Source: Larix kaempferi
Taxonomy: Eukaryota > Streptophyta > Pinopsida > Pinales > Pinaceae
Assembly: GCA_027924585.1 (NCBI GenBank)
Contig: BSBM01000372.1
Coordinates: 9,965,001 to 10,029,000 of the forward strand
DNA length: 64,000 nt
Reading direction: 5' to 3'
A program made the translations under genes and the position numbers. Positions 10,351 to 22,289 of the stretch are shown here, piece after piece; position 1 is the stretch's first letter, and each line of letters starts with the position of its first letter. The notes under the pieces were generated by a model. That model was given only the letters and a program-made list of their open reading frames with translations, was not told where the DNA came from and searched no databases.

Positions 10351-12113
10351 GGCCCTCATGAAATGAGTAGGATTCTATGTAATCTTACTCATATCTATGC
10401 AACTCTCATTCCTAAAACTTATGGCTGCATCTTCTTCATTACTGGCTGGTCCAAAAGAGGTGATCTCATCCGACTCCTCCATGGAAGAGTGACTTTCTCC
10501 AAGGAAAAACTCAGGTTCAATCTGGGAAAGATCAAGTGCTTGGTTCTCCTTCGACTGCTCTCCACACTCCTAAAGAACATGAAAAATAAAATGATCCTCA
10601 TGATCCACCATCTCATGAGGTTCCTACATATGATAAAAAATGAAATCAACTGAGTGAAGATGGTTGAATTGTGTGTAGGAGGGCAGGTGTGATCTTTGCA
10701 ACTTTTCATGAAGCTACACTATCTCCATTGTAGATTCTGGGAGTGCACATTGAGTGATCTGCAAGGAATCTTGGGTGGTCATAACTTCTTTTGTGAGCTT
10801 GCAAATATCCTCTTAATCCTTTAAGTATTCTCCATGTAACAAATGAACAAGCTCAAGTAGATAATTTTTGTCAGAGAGCATATTTAAGAAATTACCTTGG
10901 ATTGTAGACATGGCTCTCTAAATTTTCTCCATGGCTTCAAGGAAATTTGAATCTTCCAATGAAGCAACTCTCCAACAATATTGTGACACTGAAACATGTG
11001 TGTCATGGAGAATGTGTAAGGCCTCCTTGATACTTATTTCATTCATATTTAGTGGCCTTTCAAAATGGAAAGGTTGAGAATCAACCTCCTCATCATTTAC
11101 CAATGGATCAACCTCTTGAAGCTCGGGTGGTGACTTTGAGATTGATACTGTGACTTCTTCCTCGACTGCAAGGACTTCATCTTCTTATATATTAGGTGAA
11201 CTTGTACTTGCAGAAGAATCATCAAATGGTATATCTATGTCACCCACATAGAGATATGGACATCCATCAGAAAATGTCTCCTCAAAACTTAGGCACCCAT
11301 CAGTAGGTACCTCTTCACAATAGTCATCAATAGATGCTTCTTCTTAATTTGAGAAACTGTTAGTAGATGATTATTCTTGGCATCCATTAGTAGCTACTCT
11401 CTAATCCATATTTTTCTGGTCCTTAGCAAAAATGGTGATGGATTCTTCAAGCTTACCCCCTTTGGAAGATCTGCTTGAAGAAAATCCAAACAATCTCATG
11501 AAGCTAGTGGAAGCAGTTGGCTGATTTTTTATTCCTTCTTCACTACTCACAAAGGTAGAATAAATTCATTTCTCCATGAGTAGTTTTCTTCTACAAAAAT
11601 AAGAAATTTCATCATGCTTATGCTTGGTATATACCTCTTCCTTTATTGGAGAGAGAGAGTGATCCATTTCCTCCTTGCACTGGTTAGCACAACATTGATT
11701 CACTTGTGCCTCCACTTGGTCTCCCTTTGGTACTACTAACCCACTTCTGTGCACACACTGTCAACCATATGTGCAATACTTACTTCATTTTCTTTGCAGT
11801 AGGGGTCCTTGAACAATCTCTTTATCTCCAAAGAGCAGAAGTATTGTAAAGGCATAACCTTCCTTATCTCTTTCTTTAAAGCATTGTATTCCATGAGATA
11901 TTGGAATGATCCCTTCATCTTCTTTCCTCGTGAAAATTTTCAATTTTCCCAATTAGAAACAGGTATATCAGATCCTATGTACTCTTCAAACATATGATCA
12001 ACAAGATAAACATCTTCAAACCTCTGAAAACAATAATCTCCCACAGAGGACATCTCCTCTTCTTCACCTGGCTCAAAATCAAATTCTTCAATTATTGGTA
12101 GGAGCCTCATACT
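10351..12113 (-). pseudogene. Gag-like internal region, broken, unrecognised
   Basis: Reading leftward from a candidate ATG near 12,113, the minus strand gives acidic, coding-like text interrupted by stops. Blocks include MRLLPIIEEFDFEPGEEEE, VGDYCFQRFEDVYLVDHM, a 60-codon frame (11,736-11,918) with SFQYLMEYNALKKEIRK, another at 11,566-11,754 with several Cys residues, and one at 10,918-11,103. It starts about 80 bp after the primer-binding site, where gag belongs. No zinc knuckle or protease motif was recognised, so the gag label rests on position. It could also be captured host sequence. Confidence 0.4.
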
Positions 12114-12190
12114 GCAACTTTTGAAGAATTAGATATGCAATATTATTCAATCAAGGATATTATTTATTTCCACAGGGGTGGAGTAAAGTA

Positions 12191-12201
12191 CTCTGATACC
12201 A
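12191..12201 (-). other. Primer-binding site, tRNA-iMet type
   Basis: The minus strand reads TGGTATCAGAG, one base after the LTR end ...TTACA at 12,203. It matches the 3' end of plant initiator tRNA-Met, the usual first-strand primer for plant LTR elements. Confidence 0.85.
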
Positions 12202-12202
12202 C

Positions 12203-13792
12203 TGTAATATTCCACCCAAGGATATGCCATAATATCAACTCCAACTCTCAATTTTAGCAAAATTTTAACTAGTAAATTTTAACAATTTTTATCATGTGCA
12301 ATGTAGTAATGTTGAATATTGATTCATTGGACAAGGATGTTGGGAGTGAATTTAGGTTATGGTTTTTATATGAGGGAATGTGAAGCATCAAGGTATAATA
12401 GGGCCAAACACTAATTCCTATGCACAAAGCACTTGAGCCTTTTAATTTTCAACAATCAGATAAATCTAATGTCAACTTTGAAGCTTTCTGGTCCTTCCAG
12501 CATATGCATACTAGAATGGGAGTTATTCTGAATGGAAACAGGTTTTATATGAGACATAAAACTCAGTAAAATGTATTGGATTATATCTCATGTGAGTTTC
12601 ATAGGTTACAGATGGATTTGGGAGAAAAACTAGTCAAGTGCGCTAATGAGGATTGCTCAACTAGTGGGTTTACAAATCATTCCAAACAGTCTCAAATGGA
12701 TCCAAATTCTCAGGATAGGGTTTGTGGTGCTTATTTAATGTATCAAGAACCACATACATTCAACATAACATAAAATAGACTTGTATATAAATTTTACTGG
12801 CCAAAATGGAAAAACTATTCATTTATTTGTGCTCAAAGAGCTAGTCTTCCAATTAATGGTTGCAAAATGCCTCAGAGGCTTACAAATATCATATCTGGAA
12901 TTAATGGGGGTTCTGATACATCATATGTAACATAAAAAGGTTGAAATAATTGGTCTTGAATGGAGAATAAAGATATTTAATCATTTATACCATCAATGCA
13001 TCTCTAATGCTAAAAATCTTACATTATTGAGCAAATAGGCATGAAATGAGTAGAAGGATGCTCTAGAAATGATAGGTAACTGATATCATAGGTATTGGAT
13101 GATGATGAAGTGTGCAATGGGTTTCTTGGGCTGCACCGGAATCCTCCACTGAAATTAAGTGCCTCTCTTTGGTGAAAACCCCCAATACTCCCTCCAATGG
13201 TACTTTGACTAATGCAGACTCAATGAAGGCTTATGAAGCTTCAATGTTGGACTGATATGAATCTGTATATCAGCTATTGAATGCACATGAATTGCACACT
13301 AGAAATCTTGGGTTGTTTTGGACTCCTCCACTAAAATGGAGCATCTCCTCATGAAGGGGTCTTCCAAGACTCTCTCCAATGTACCATGTATGTTGATAAC
13401 TTTGTGGTAGCTTGAGAATATTTAATACTAGAGTAAATGGACTTGCAAATAAGCTCTCCATGGCTGCAAATGCTGAGAGAATATCAGAAATAGAGAATTA
13501 TAATAGAAGGAATGGGGCTCATCTCCCATAGATTGGCTAGGGCGCGTCACCTTGCCTTGAGAAGCATAGAATGCTCACACATAAATTCAATTTGACAAAA
13601 AATGTGAATAGGAGTTGCTTGTATTCTTTTATAGAATTTATGGTGACCTGATGAGAAAGTTGACCTGCTTGGTGACCTATGAGAACCCTTCCACATGGGC
13701 CACATATGAGTGAGTAGACTTTTCTTACTTTTGCCTTACAAGATTTCTCTCTTTTAGAAACTGTGACCTCCTTGTCTCAAGTTGTTTCCTTC
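12203..13792 (-). repeat. 5' LTR of the minus-strand element, part 1 (U5 side)
   Basis: Begins TGTAATATTCC next to the primer-binding site and runs 1,590 bp to the Copia-1 target site. With 20,020-20,459 it reconstructs an LTR of about 2.03 kb. CCTTC at 13,788-13,792 is the left target-site copy for Copia-1. Frames here (12,576-12,773; 13,270-13,461) show no known motif. Confidence 0.75.
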
Positions 13793-14250
13793 TGTTAGGA
13801 TATTTAGACACTTAGGAGTTAGTTAAGATCAACTTGTGTAATATATCTGTTAGGGATAGTGTGTTTCTTTAGTATGCATTAGTATGCATTTGTAAATACT
13901 TAATCCGATGGTCACAATATGTTTCCGACATAGAGTGATCCGACGGCTCAACTTATCTTAGATCAAACCTAACCTTGATCCGTGGCTTAACACCCGATTG
14001 GTCCATGATCTCTATTTAAAGAGCATGGAGGGTCATTGTTTAGTTGATCGATTATGAGAAGCTCATTTGTAACTTTCTTTCTTTGCATAATAAATTGTCC
14101 CGTAGAAGCTATTTGGCCGGGGCCGTGGAGTGTTTCCCTCAAGAGGGTTTAAATCACGTCAAAACATCGGTGTGTTGATCTGTGATCTGTTTGTGTGAAG
14201 TGGTTTCTCTTGGTGTTCGGTCCTTTGGTAGTACCCTGTGTACCCGAACA
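13793..14250 (+). repeat. Copia-1 5' LTR
   Basis: Runs from TGTTAGGATATT to TACCCGAACA. TATTTAAA at 14,013-14,020 is a plausible TATA box and AATAAA at 14,089-14,094 a plausible polyadenylation signal, the order expected for U3-R. Its partner is 19,557-20,014. Confidence 0.95.
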
Positions 14251-14262
14251 TGGTATCAGATC
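14251..14262 (+). other. Copia-1 primer-binding site
   Basis: TGGTATCAGATC follows the LTR with no gap. It matches the initiator tRNA-Met primer except near its 3' side (AT where AG is usual). Confidence 0.85.
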
Positions 14263-15407
14263 TTTTATGAAGTGTCGCTTTCGGTTATGATCTAGATCTT
14301 GAACTGTTGTTGCCGAAACTCGTAAGGGTTTCTAGTTCTGGTATTTCTGTGGATTTCTGGGCTGTGGGAGGTGTTTCATTGCGTCCGGAGCATCGTTTCC
14401 ATTGGGAAATAGTTTTCGTTTGATCAAAACCGATTCCCGGTTGCTCCAGAAACGCATATTTCATCAGATCTGAAGGTATAATGTTACAGTGACGCATTTT
14501 TTTTATTTCGTTTTTTGAAAAGAAAAAATATCATATTTCATTTTTTTTTACTGTTAGATTTTTTTGGTTCGGATTGTTGCTTTCCCATCTGCGTATGCTC
14601 TTTGCCGTGCACATTGAGCGATCTCGGCAAATCAGAAACAGAAAGGGAAAGGGTTTTTTTCGGCTGCGTATGCTCTTTGCCGTGCACTTTGCGCGATCTC
14701 GGCAAATCAGAAACAGAGAGAAAACGTAGACTTTCCGGGAAAGCTAACAAGATCTAACTCCACAAGTGTGGAAAAGTTTTTTTGTTTCGATTTGTGCTCT
14801 ATTTTGCAGGGAAAAGGGCAAGCACGCAAACCGAGCAAGAAGAGTAAATAAAAAAAATAAAAATAAAAAGCCCCCTTACTCATTCCCATATTTTACATAC
14901 CTTTTAATCTAGCTCACTTGGTTCAAAGTTGCTTTATTCCTTAATAGGTCTTGAGTTCAAGTCTTAGGAAGTTACTTTTAAAAGGAAAAGCGCATGCAAT
15001 TTCTATTTTCAAGTTACTTTATTGTAAAAGTGCATCTCACTTAAATAATAAAAAATAAAAATACAAGTGAGTCACATAAGTTTTTTATTTATTGTTGCAC
15101 TTTTTAAAAGTAATATCATTGTAAAAGTGAAATCACTTATTTTACAAAAGTGGTTCACTTAAAGCAACTTTCTTGTAAAGTGATTGTCAAAAGGTTTATC
15201 TTGGGAAGAGGAGGGTTCTTTTTTTTTATGAACATTCTCTAGCTGCCACGTCACTATTGGGGACATCTTCAACAGTTTCTTTGTTCAAGCATAACTTCAT
15301 CATACAGAGTCAGTTTTCAGTGCCTTTTTTTTTTAAACCGCCTATTTGTTCGAGCTCTTCACATCCAAACTATTGGTTTCTGCTTTTACAGCCATTAATT
15401 TACAAAT
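14263..15407 (+). other. Copia-1 untranslated leader with an internal duplication
   Basis: About 1.15 kb lies between the primer-binding site and the gag start. A ~56-bp block beginning CTGCGTATGCTCTTTGCCG occurs at 14,589 and again at 14,664 (75-bp step, a few substitutions). The rest is AT-rich with repeated AAAAGTG/TCACTT words between 14,970 and 15,190. Open frames at 14,515-14,757 come from the duplication and are not taken as genes. Leaders of this kind may hold packaging signals, which is inference. Confidence 0.7.
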
Positions 15408-18400
15408 ATGGCTGCCCCTTGTGATATTCTACTTAATAGTTCCAACTATTTCTCATGAAAATCTCATATGGAGGATGTTCTACGAAGTAGGGGACTTTTA
15501 ATAATTACAACAGGGAAAGAAAAAGAACCCACTGATGATGATAAGAAAATAAAATGGGCAAATAGATGTGATGAAGTTCATGGATTGATTGGGATGTCAA
15601 TCTCTACTGATTTGCGATTCCACATATCTGGAATTGATGAACCTAATGTTGTTTGGGACAAGTTGGAAACTGTGTTTGGTAAACACAATGAAATTCGAGG
15701 TCATCAACTCGAAAATGAGTTGATTTCTTTAAATCCAAGTGACTTTTCATGCATTCAAGATTATTTATCTAAGTACAAAACTCTTAAACTCTTATGTGCA
15801 GAATGTAAGATTGAGAGGGAAGACAAATAGTGCATTTATCATATTCTTTCCAAACTTGGACCTGCATATTCTGTTTTTGTATCTACATTTTACTCCATGA
15901 AAGCATCTTTGAATGCAGCTAGCTATCAAGAGCCTAGTCTTGAATCCTTTTGTGATTCCCTGATTAGAGAACAAGATAAACTCATTCATCTTGGAATAAT
16001 CAACAATGCAGATACATCTGGGAAAGCCTTATTGTCCCAACAGAAAGAAAATTCCAAGCCTCCCAAGAAACAAAATTTTCGCAATAATAAGTCAAACAAG
16101 GGTCCCAAACCCTCTCAATCAGCTCCTTCTTTAAAAAATGACAAAGGATCCAAGCCAAAAGGCAAGAAGACTGAGCGTCATTGCAACTATTGCGGGAAAG
16201 ATAATCATGATGAATCTAAGTGTTTCAAGAAGATGGCAGCCTTGGAAGCAGCAATGAAGAAGCACCACATCAGCCTAGATTCGTCTTCAGAATCTACCTC
16301 TCATGGACATGCACTTTGTGCTTCTGGTTATTCTTATAATGCATCTTCTTCTTCTACTTCAAATGAATGGCTCATTGATTCTTGAGCATCTTATCATATG
16401 GCTAAGGATCAAGACATCTTTTCTACTATGCATGAATGTAACACCAAACAAATATTTGTTGGTGATGACAGATCTCTAAGTGTTGTAGGAGCTGGAACAG
16501 TTTCAGTAGATAATGGTCATTTTAGTGATGTACTATGTGTTCCAAGAATTTTCTGCAATTTGTTATCAGTCTATCAAATCACTCATTCTGGTGAAGGTAA
16601 AACTGTGACCTTTACACCTCACCAAGTTGTAATCAAGGATTTTAAAGATACTCAACAGGTCCTAGCTACCGGAATTGTTGATGATATTACCAAGTTGTAC
16701 AAGTTTAACAACTTTGGGTCATCGCCTTTCCCTTCAGTTTTTGTTGCTCATAGTGATAACTTGAGCAAACTTTGGCATGAGCAATTTGGTCACTTAAATT
16801 ATCACTCATTGCAACAACTATGTAAAGAAAATATGGTGACAGGTCTTTCGATGGTATCTTGTAGAGATGGTGTTTGTTCCGGTTGTGTACTTGGAAAACA
16901 TCATCGGGACAATTTTGACAAACGTGCCTCTTGGCACGCCTCAGTTCCCTTGGAGCTTGTGCATAGTGACTTGTCTGGTCCTCTTCCATCTGCTTCCTTT
17001 TCTGGTTTCAAGTATTTCTTAACTTTCATTGATGATTACACCAGACGCACTTGGGTTTATTTCCTAAAACTTAAGAGTGAAGTATTTAACATGTTCTTGG
17101 CCTACAAGGCCCTTGTTGAAAAACAATCTGGTCATCAAATTATTAAGTTAAGATCTAACAATGGAGGAGAATATGTTAACAAACAGTTCACTACTTTCTG
17201 CACTGAACAAGGCATCCAACAAAAGAACACTATTCCATATACACCACAACAAAATGGTGTAGCTGAGCGGAAGAACCGCACTTTAAAAGAAATGGCTAAT
17301 TGTATGATCCAATCTAAGGGACTAAGTCTTCAATTTTGGGCTGAAGCCATAAATTGTGCCAATTACATAGTTAATCGCACCCCCACAAAAGCATTACAAG
17401 GTATAACACCGGAAGAAGCATGGAGTAAAATTAAACCTCATGTAAGTCACATTCGTGTGTTTGGTAGGGAAGCATGGGCTCACATTCCGGATGAAAAACG
17501 GAAAGCATTGCAGCCTAAAAGTGAAAAGTGCATATTTGTTGGATATTCTGAAGATGTAAAAGGTTATAGACTTCTTCAACCACATTCTCATGCTATAATC
17601 ATTAGAAGAGATGTTAAATTTGATAAAAATATCTTGGCCTGCGAGCCTAACTCGGCGATTGTGCCATCTTTGGCCTGCGAGCCTGATTCGGTGTTTGTGC
17701 CTTCTTCTTCTTCTTCCAACTTCCTTGACAAGTTTCCAAATCCAATTTCTGATGATGACAGTGAGGATGAAAATCCACCTCCGCCTGCTCATGTTCCTCC
17801 AGTTGCACCAGCACAAGTGCTTCCTCGATGGGTCCGTTCAACATGTGAAGCAGCTGGTGATCTTGTCGGTGATCTTAGAGATCAACGTCGAACACATTCT
17901 CAGTTTCCGCGAGCCTCTTCTCTTTTGGCTCAAGTTTCTGAGAATCATGATCCAGAAACTTTTGCAGAAGCTTAAGGGAATCCAGATTGGGATGCAGCCA
18001 TGGATAAAGAATATCGTTCCTTGATGGCGAAGGATACTTGGGATCTTGTACCTCTTCCAAAAGGAAGAAAACTTGTCAGATGTAAATGGGTCTACAGAAC
18101 TAAGTATGCATCAGATGGAAGTGTTGAAAGACTTAAGGCAAGGTTAGTTTCCAAAGGTTTTTCTCAAGTTTAAGGGATTGACTACAATGAAACCTTTGCT
18201 CCCGTCGCCAAAATGAACTCCATCCACCTTGTTCTTTCCCTTGCAGCCTTACACAACTGGGAAGTCCATCAAATGGATGTCAAGTCTGCCTTCTTACATG
18301 GTGATTTACAAGAGGAAATTTACATGGAACAACCTCCTGGCTATGTTCAGAATAACTCTAGCCTTGTCTGTCGCCTTAAGAAATCCTTATATGGCCTTAA

Positions 18401-19475
18401 GCAAGCTCCTAGAGCTTGGTATGCCAAAATGGATAACTTTCTCCTTGCCACTAGTTTTTCTAGATGCCATTCTGACCCCAATGTCTATACCAAGAAAGTA
18501 GGAAACCATCTCATCATACTTGTTCTATATGTTGATGACCTTATTCTTACTGGTAGTGACCCTAAGCTTATAACCCATGTGAAATCCATTCTTAAACAAA
18601 ATTTTGAAATGTCAGACTTAGGACATTTGCATTATTTTCTTGGTTTCCAAGTCCTGCAACCCAAAGAAGGAATCTTTCTTTCTCAGTCTAAGTATGCTTG
18701 TGACCTTCTTCGACGCTTTCACATGGAAAATTGTACACAAGCCCCTTCTCCCTTCCAGTCTAGAGTCAAACTTTCTGCCACTTGTACTTCACCTGAAGTA
18801 GATGCCACCTTGTATCGTCAGCTTGTTGGTAGCATTTTATACTTGACTCATTCCCGTCCTGACCTTTCCTTTGCCGTTGGTCGAGTTGCCCGTTATATGC
18901 AGACACCTCATGAAAGTCACTGGAAAGCAGCTAAAAGAATACTTCGATATATTCGAGGTACAGTTCAGTTTGGGATTCATTACAGTACAGGGTGGAAACC
19001 TTTGTTGGTTGGTTTCACTGATTCAGATTGGGCCGGCGATACTGATGATCAAAAGTCTACTGCAGGTTATGTTTTCAGTTTGGGATCTGGACCTATTACT
19101 TGGGATTGTAAGAAACAACAAGCCCTTGCTCTTTCTTCAGCAGAGGCAGAATATCGAGCAACAGTTAATGCCAGTCAGGAAGCTTTATGGCTTCGACAGA
19201 TCCTTTCAGAGTTTGGATTCGAGCAGCAGCAGCCTACTCCACTTTGGTGCGACAATCAAAGTTCCATCAAGCTTGCCAAAGATCCAGTTCTACATTAACG
19301 CAGCAAACACATTGAGCTCCATATGCACTTCATCAGAAATCTTGTTCTTGAAGTGCTCTTTTGCCCTACAGATGATCAAGTTGCAGACATCTTCACCAAG
19401 TCTCTTACAGAAGCGAAGTTTTCTAAACTTCGATCTATGCTAGGAGTTCAGGAACTTGTCATTAAGGGGGGATAG
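15408..19475 (+). pseudogene. Copia-1 gag-pol polyprotein, one frame with six premature stops
   Basis: From ATG at 15,408 to TAG at 19,473 a single frame holds the whole polyprotein (about 1,355 codons) without any frameshift. Domains in order: UBN2-like gag; zinc knuckle CX2CX4HX4C at 16,182-16,223; protease DS(stop)ASYHM at about 16,377; integrase with HHCC (HEQFGHLNYH, CSGC) and the DDE core; RT with intact YVDD at 18,528-18,539; and RNase H with DSDWAGD and SSAEAEY. Premature stops are at 15,456, 15,828, 16,383, 17,973, 18,171 and 19,296. Five fit C-to-T or G-to-A changes of Trp or Gln codons; the one in the protease motif needs G-to-T. The second catalytic Asp of integrase is Asn (RSNNGGEY, 17,157-17,159), also a G-to-A change. 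The element cannot be autonomous. Confidence 0.93.
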
Positions 19476-19547
19476 GCTCTAATGCCTCCTTCCTTCTCCT
19501 ATAAGTGTCACTTTGTAAATCCTTCAATCCTATCCCAAGTTGTTCTT

Positions 19548-19556
19548 AAGGGGGGA
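19548..19556 (+). other. Copia-1 polypurine tract
   Basis: AAGGGGGGA directly precedes the 3' LTR. The 12-mer TTAAGGGGGGAT around it also occurs at 19,462-19,473, overlapping the gag-pol stop codon, so the tract is duplicated. Confidence 0.85.
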
Positions 19557-20014
19557 TGTTAGGATATTTAGACACTTAGGAGTTAGTTAAGATCAACTTG
19601 TGTAATATATCCATTAGGGATAGTGTGTTTCTTTAGTATGCATTAGTATGCATTTGTAAATACTTAATCCGACGGTCACAATATGTTTTCGACATAGAGT
19701 GATCCGACGGCTCAACTTCTCTTAGATCAAACCTAACCTTGATCCGTGGCTTAACACCCGATTGGTCCATGATCTCTATTTAAAAAGCATGGAGGGTCAT
19801 TGTTTAGTTGATCGATTATGAGAAGCTCATTTGTAACTTTCTTTCTTTGCATAATAAATTGTCCCGTAAAAGCTATTTGGCCGGGGCCGTGGAGTGTTTC
19901 CCTCAAGAGGGTTTAAACCACGTCAAAACATCGGTGTGTTGATCTGTGATTTGTTTGTGTGAAGTGGTTGCTCTTGGTGTTCGGTCCTTTGGTAGTACAA
20001 TGTGTACCCGAACA
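19557..20014 (+). repeat. Copia-1 3' LTR
   Basis: 458 bp, the same length as the 5' LTR, from TGTTAGGATATT to TACCCGAACA. It is followed by the target copy CCTTC at 20,015-20,019. Confidence 0.95.
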
Positions 20015-20019
20015 CCTTC

Positions 20020-20459
20020 TTTGTAAAAGTTTCCAGCTTTGTAAACTGGGCTCCATTTTGGAAACTGTGCCCTCATTAGCTTTTCCTGGTTGTTTCCAAT
20101 TTGTAAACTGAGCTCTCCTTTGGAAACGCACCCTCCTTAGCTTTTTCTGGTTGTTTCCACTTTCCTGGTTTTGGCATGTTCGTACACCTTCTCTACTTTT
20201 CCTCTTTTGCTAATTTCTTGCTTCCAGTTCTAATTTGGAAACCTTATCCTCATGAGGGTGCCATCTTGGCCCACTTGCACACATATTATCAATTCTAATT
20301 ACTAAAATTAATTAAAATTAGTAAAATTCATTTCTCCACTTGAGTTAGGATAAAATTTATTCTATGCATGCTTAATAAAAATGAAATTATTTTTGTTAGG
20401 GGTTATTTTGTCCCCTTTTACCCATGGTCACTGAATTAGTGAAAATTGGGGACATGACA
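20020..20459 (-). repeat. 5' LTR of the minus-strand element, part 2 (U3 side)
   Basis: Continues the LTR beyond the Copia-1 target duplication and ends GGGGACATGACA. It holds two ~62-bp tandem units starting GTAAACTG at 20,041 and 20,103, each with GGAAAC and a CTGGTTGTTTCCA end. On the minus strand the LTR starts TGTCATGTCCCC. Confidence 0.72.
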
Positions 20460-20760
20460 CACTCTCATCTAGAGGATCACATATGAGTAAAAGTTAAAAC
20501 AACTCTTGATGTTCTTGAAATATGAATAATACATGAGATAAAACAATCACTGATACATTGAAAGATATAGTAAACACTAAAAGTTGTAACAACAACTTCC
20601 TTAACAACAATTTCTCTCTCCTTCCATACTCTCATCTAGAGGATAACATAGGATTAAAAGTTAAAACAACTCTTAATGTTCTTCAAATATGAATAATGCA
20701 TGAGGTAAAACAACCAATAATATATTGCAATATATAGTAAACACTAAAACCTGTACAAGG
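20460..20760 (+). repeat. ~170-bp tandem array, right part
   Basis: Resumes the unit cut at 9,505. CACTC (20,460-20,464) is the right target copy. TAGAGGAT markers lie at 20,470 and 20,637 (167 bp), and the last unit decays near 20,760. Removing 9,506-20,464 restores one uninterrupted unit. Confidence 0.85.
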
Positions 20761-20879
20761 GAAATTTTTCTTACCTTCCACTTTAAGATATGAAAAAGGA
20801 AATGTTGGTGAAGGTAGTTATGCATTAAGGTCATCCGTTGTAGAGTTCAATTCCTAATAGGTTTCCTCTCCTTTTGAAA

Positions 20880-21340
20880 AAAAGATAGTCGAAACAGTAC
20901 TGTGGTTGGTTGGTGACAAATTGTTAGTGGCAAGATATTTTCTCCGAGAAGAAACTTCCAACAACTTTCCAATTGCTGCATAAGCCTCTTTAAAGTATTC
21001 ATTGAATGAAACAGATCCACCTTTATTGTGTTGTGATGTTACGGTTGTAAAGTCAGAAACTCCACCTTTGAATTCAAAAAGGGACTGGTGTTGGACTGAA
21101 TATTGGAATGCACATTATCATCATCGATTTTCTTTTCACCTATAATTGGATAGAGTGATACTCAAGTATGATTTTTGGCAAGGTGACAGCTACAAAGTTA
21201 AAACCACATTCATTGATTTTATCAATGAATGTGCTATAATCCTTTTCTTGTGCATCCCCTACAACTAAGTATGTGAGCTCCTCATTCTCACACTCCCTCC
21301 ATCTGAAAGACATCTCTCAACAGCTTTCCAGAAAACTAAG
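20880..21340 (-). pseudogene. Degraded coding-like stretch, unrecognised
   Basis: The minus strand gives protein-like text over several blocks. One block has YDNLLVFWKAVERCLSDGG. After a frame change comes YLVVGDAQEKDYSTFIDKI and NECGFNFVAV. After a gap there is VSFNEYFKEAYAAIGKLLEV. The residue mix is that of a real protein rather than chance translation, and the frame breaks point to a pseudogene or to exons. I do not recognise the family. Confidence 0.3.
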
Positions 21341-22289
21341 AGATTATCATACTTCTCATGGTTTACAATTTCTCTATTATGTGATTCATGCAAGTTTCCT
21401 AGAAATGGTTGTCTATTTCATACCATTATTCATGATAAAAAAACACAACAATTTTATGTGACTGTCCACTATTAGTCACATCAAATTTTCACATGGGATT
21501 TTTGGCCTCAGTTGTGCCATGGTGCAACTATCATAGGAAATTATGTGTGAGTGTCCCTTCAATACTTATGCAATTCAATGAAACCCAACAATGGGTTGTT
21601 TATGACCCCACAAATCCACAAAAATGTAAATGTAGACAAACTTAAATGACATGTAGGATGAGAGGACCAACTTGGAAGCCATGGAATTGAGTTTCATTGA
21701 TTAATCTCTCATACTCCACAACTAAGGAATTAGGTCAAAACCACCTTGCTTTGATTTTGTGTGTAAGAAGTTAATTTCCAATCATATTTTTCCCCTATTT
21801 ATAGGATTTTTTCCCTCAATTTTGTTTTTGTCCCATAAAGGAGCATCCCAGCTTTTCTTTTATGCCATTTGCAATGTTAGATTCATTTACTTGAGCACTT
21901 TCATGCTATGGTTGTTGTTTCTCATGCGTAATATTTTTTTGGGCCATTTATCTGCCATGTTTTATATGGATTTCATTCCCCCCTTGGAGTACACTTTAAC
22001 AAACTAATATAAGACATAAGATTACCCTCTACAATAGTGCCATTTAACCTTTTACCTAAATTTTACCCTTTAGAATATTGATGCATTAGAAGTTCTTAGT
22101 GCATGTTTTGATGTATTGAGGGCCACATTTGAAGGGTTATTTCAGTATATGAAGAAGTCTTCAACCAAGTGTTGATGGTGGCAGTTGTTTGAACTTGTGT
22201 AATTTATGGAAGAAATTGTCCAAAAGGTTCTGGGAATTAATACACAAGAGGGAATAAAAACGTAATCCTGGTAGATGTTTCTAGAGATG
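21341..22289. other. Spacer with no recognised gene
   Basis: AT-rich. Frames at 21,273-21,461 and 21,759-22,007 are hydrophobic, but they have no motif and no supporting context. Confidence 0.4.

Larger units (their letters stand above)
13793..20014 (+). mobile_element. Copia-1: full-length Ty1/copia retrotransposon with a dead pol
   Basis: A structurally complete 6,222-bp element. It has 458-bp LTRs at both ends with TG...CA termini, a primer-binding site directly after the 5' LTR, one long gag-pol frame, a polypurine tract, and a perfect 5-bp target duplication CCTTC (13,788-13,792 and 20,015-20,019). Pol order is protease, integrase, RT, RNase H, which defines Ty1/copia. By hand count the LTRs differ at about 12 of 458 positions (2.6%). 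It is nested in the LTR of the older minus-strand element. Confidence 0.95.
9506..20459 (-). mobile_element. Old LTR retrotransposon on the minus strand, internally deleted and split by Copia-1
   Basis: The outer ends are TGTAATATTCC... (9,506) and ...GGGGACATGACA (20,459). They are flanked by CACTT and CACTC, a 5-bp target duplication with one mismatch, inside one unit of the ~170-bp array. The primer-binding site at 12,191-12,201 reads TGGTATCAGAG on the minus strand, which sets the orientation: the right LTR is the 5' LTR. Internal DNA is only about 1.85 kb with gag-like scraps. Pol and the U3 side of the left LTR are missing, so a large deletion joined gag to the 3' LTR near 10,350. Shared LTR parts differ by roughly 10% by eye, so the element is old. 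No RT was found, so the superfamily is uncertain. Confidence 0.78.

Noticed and set aside
14515-14889. Overlapping small frames in the Copia-1 leader
   Set aside because: They arise from a 75-bp-step duplication, occur on both strands, and have no motif.
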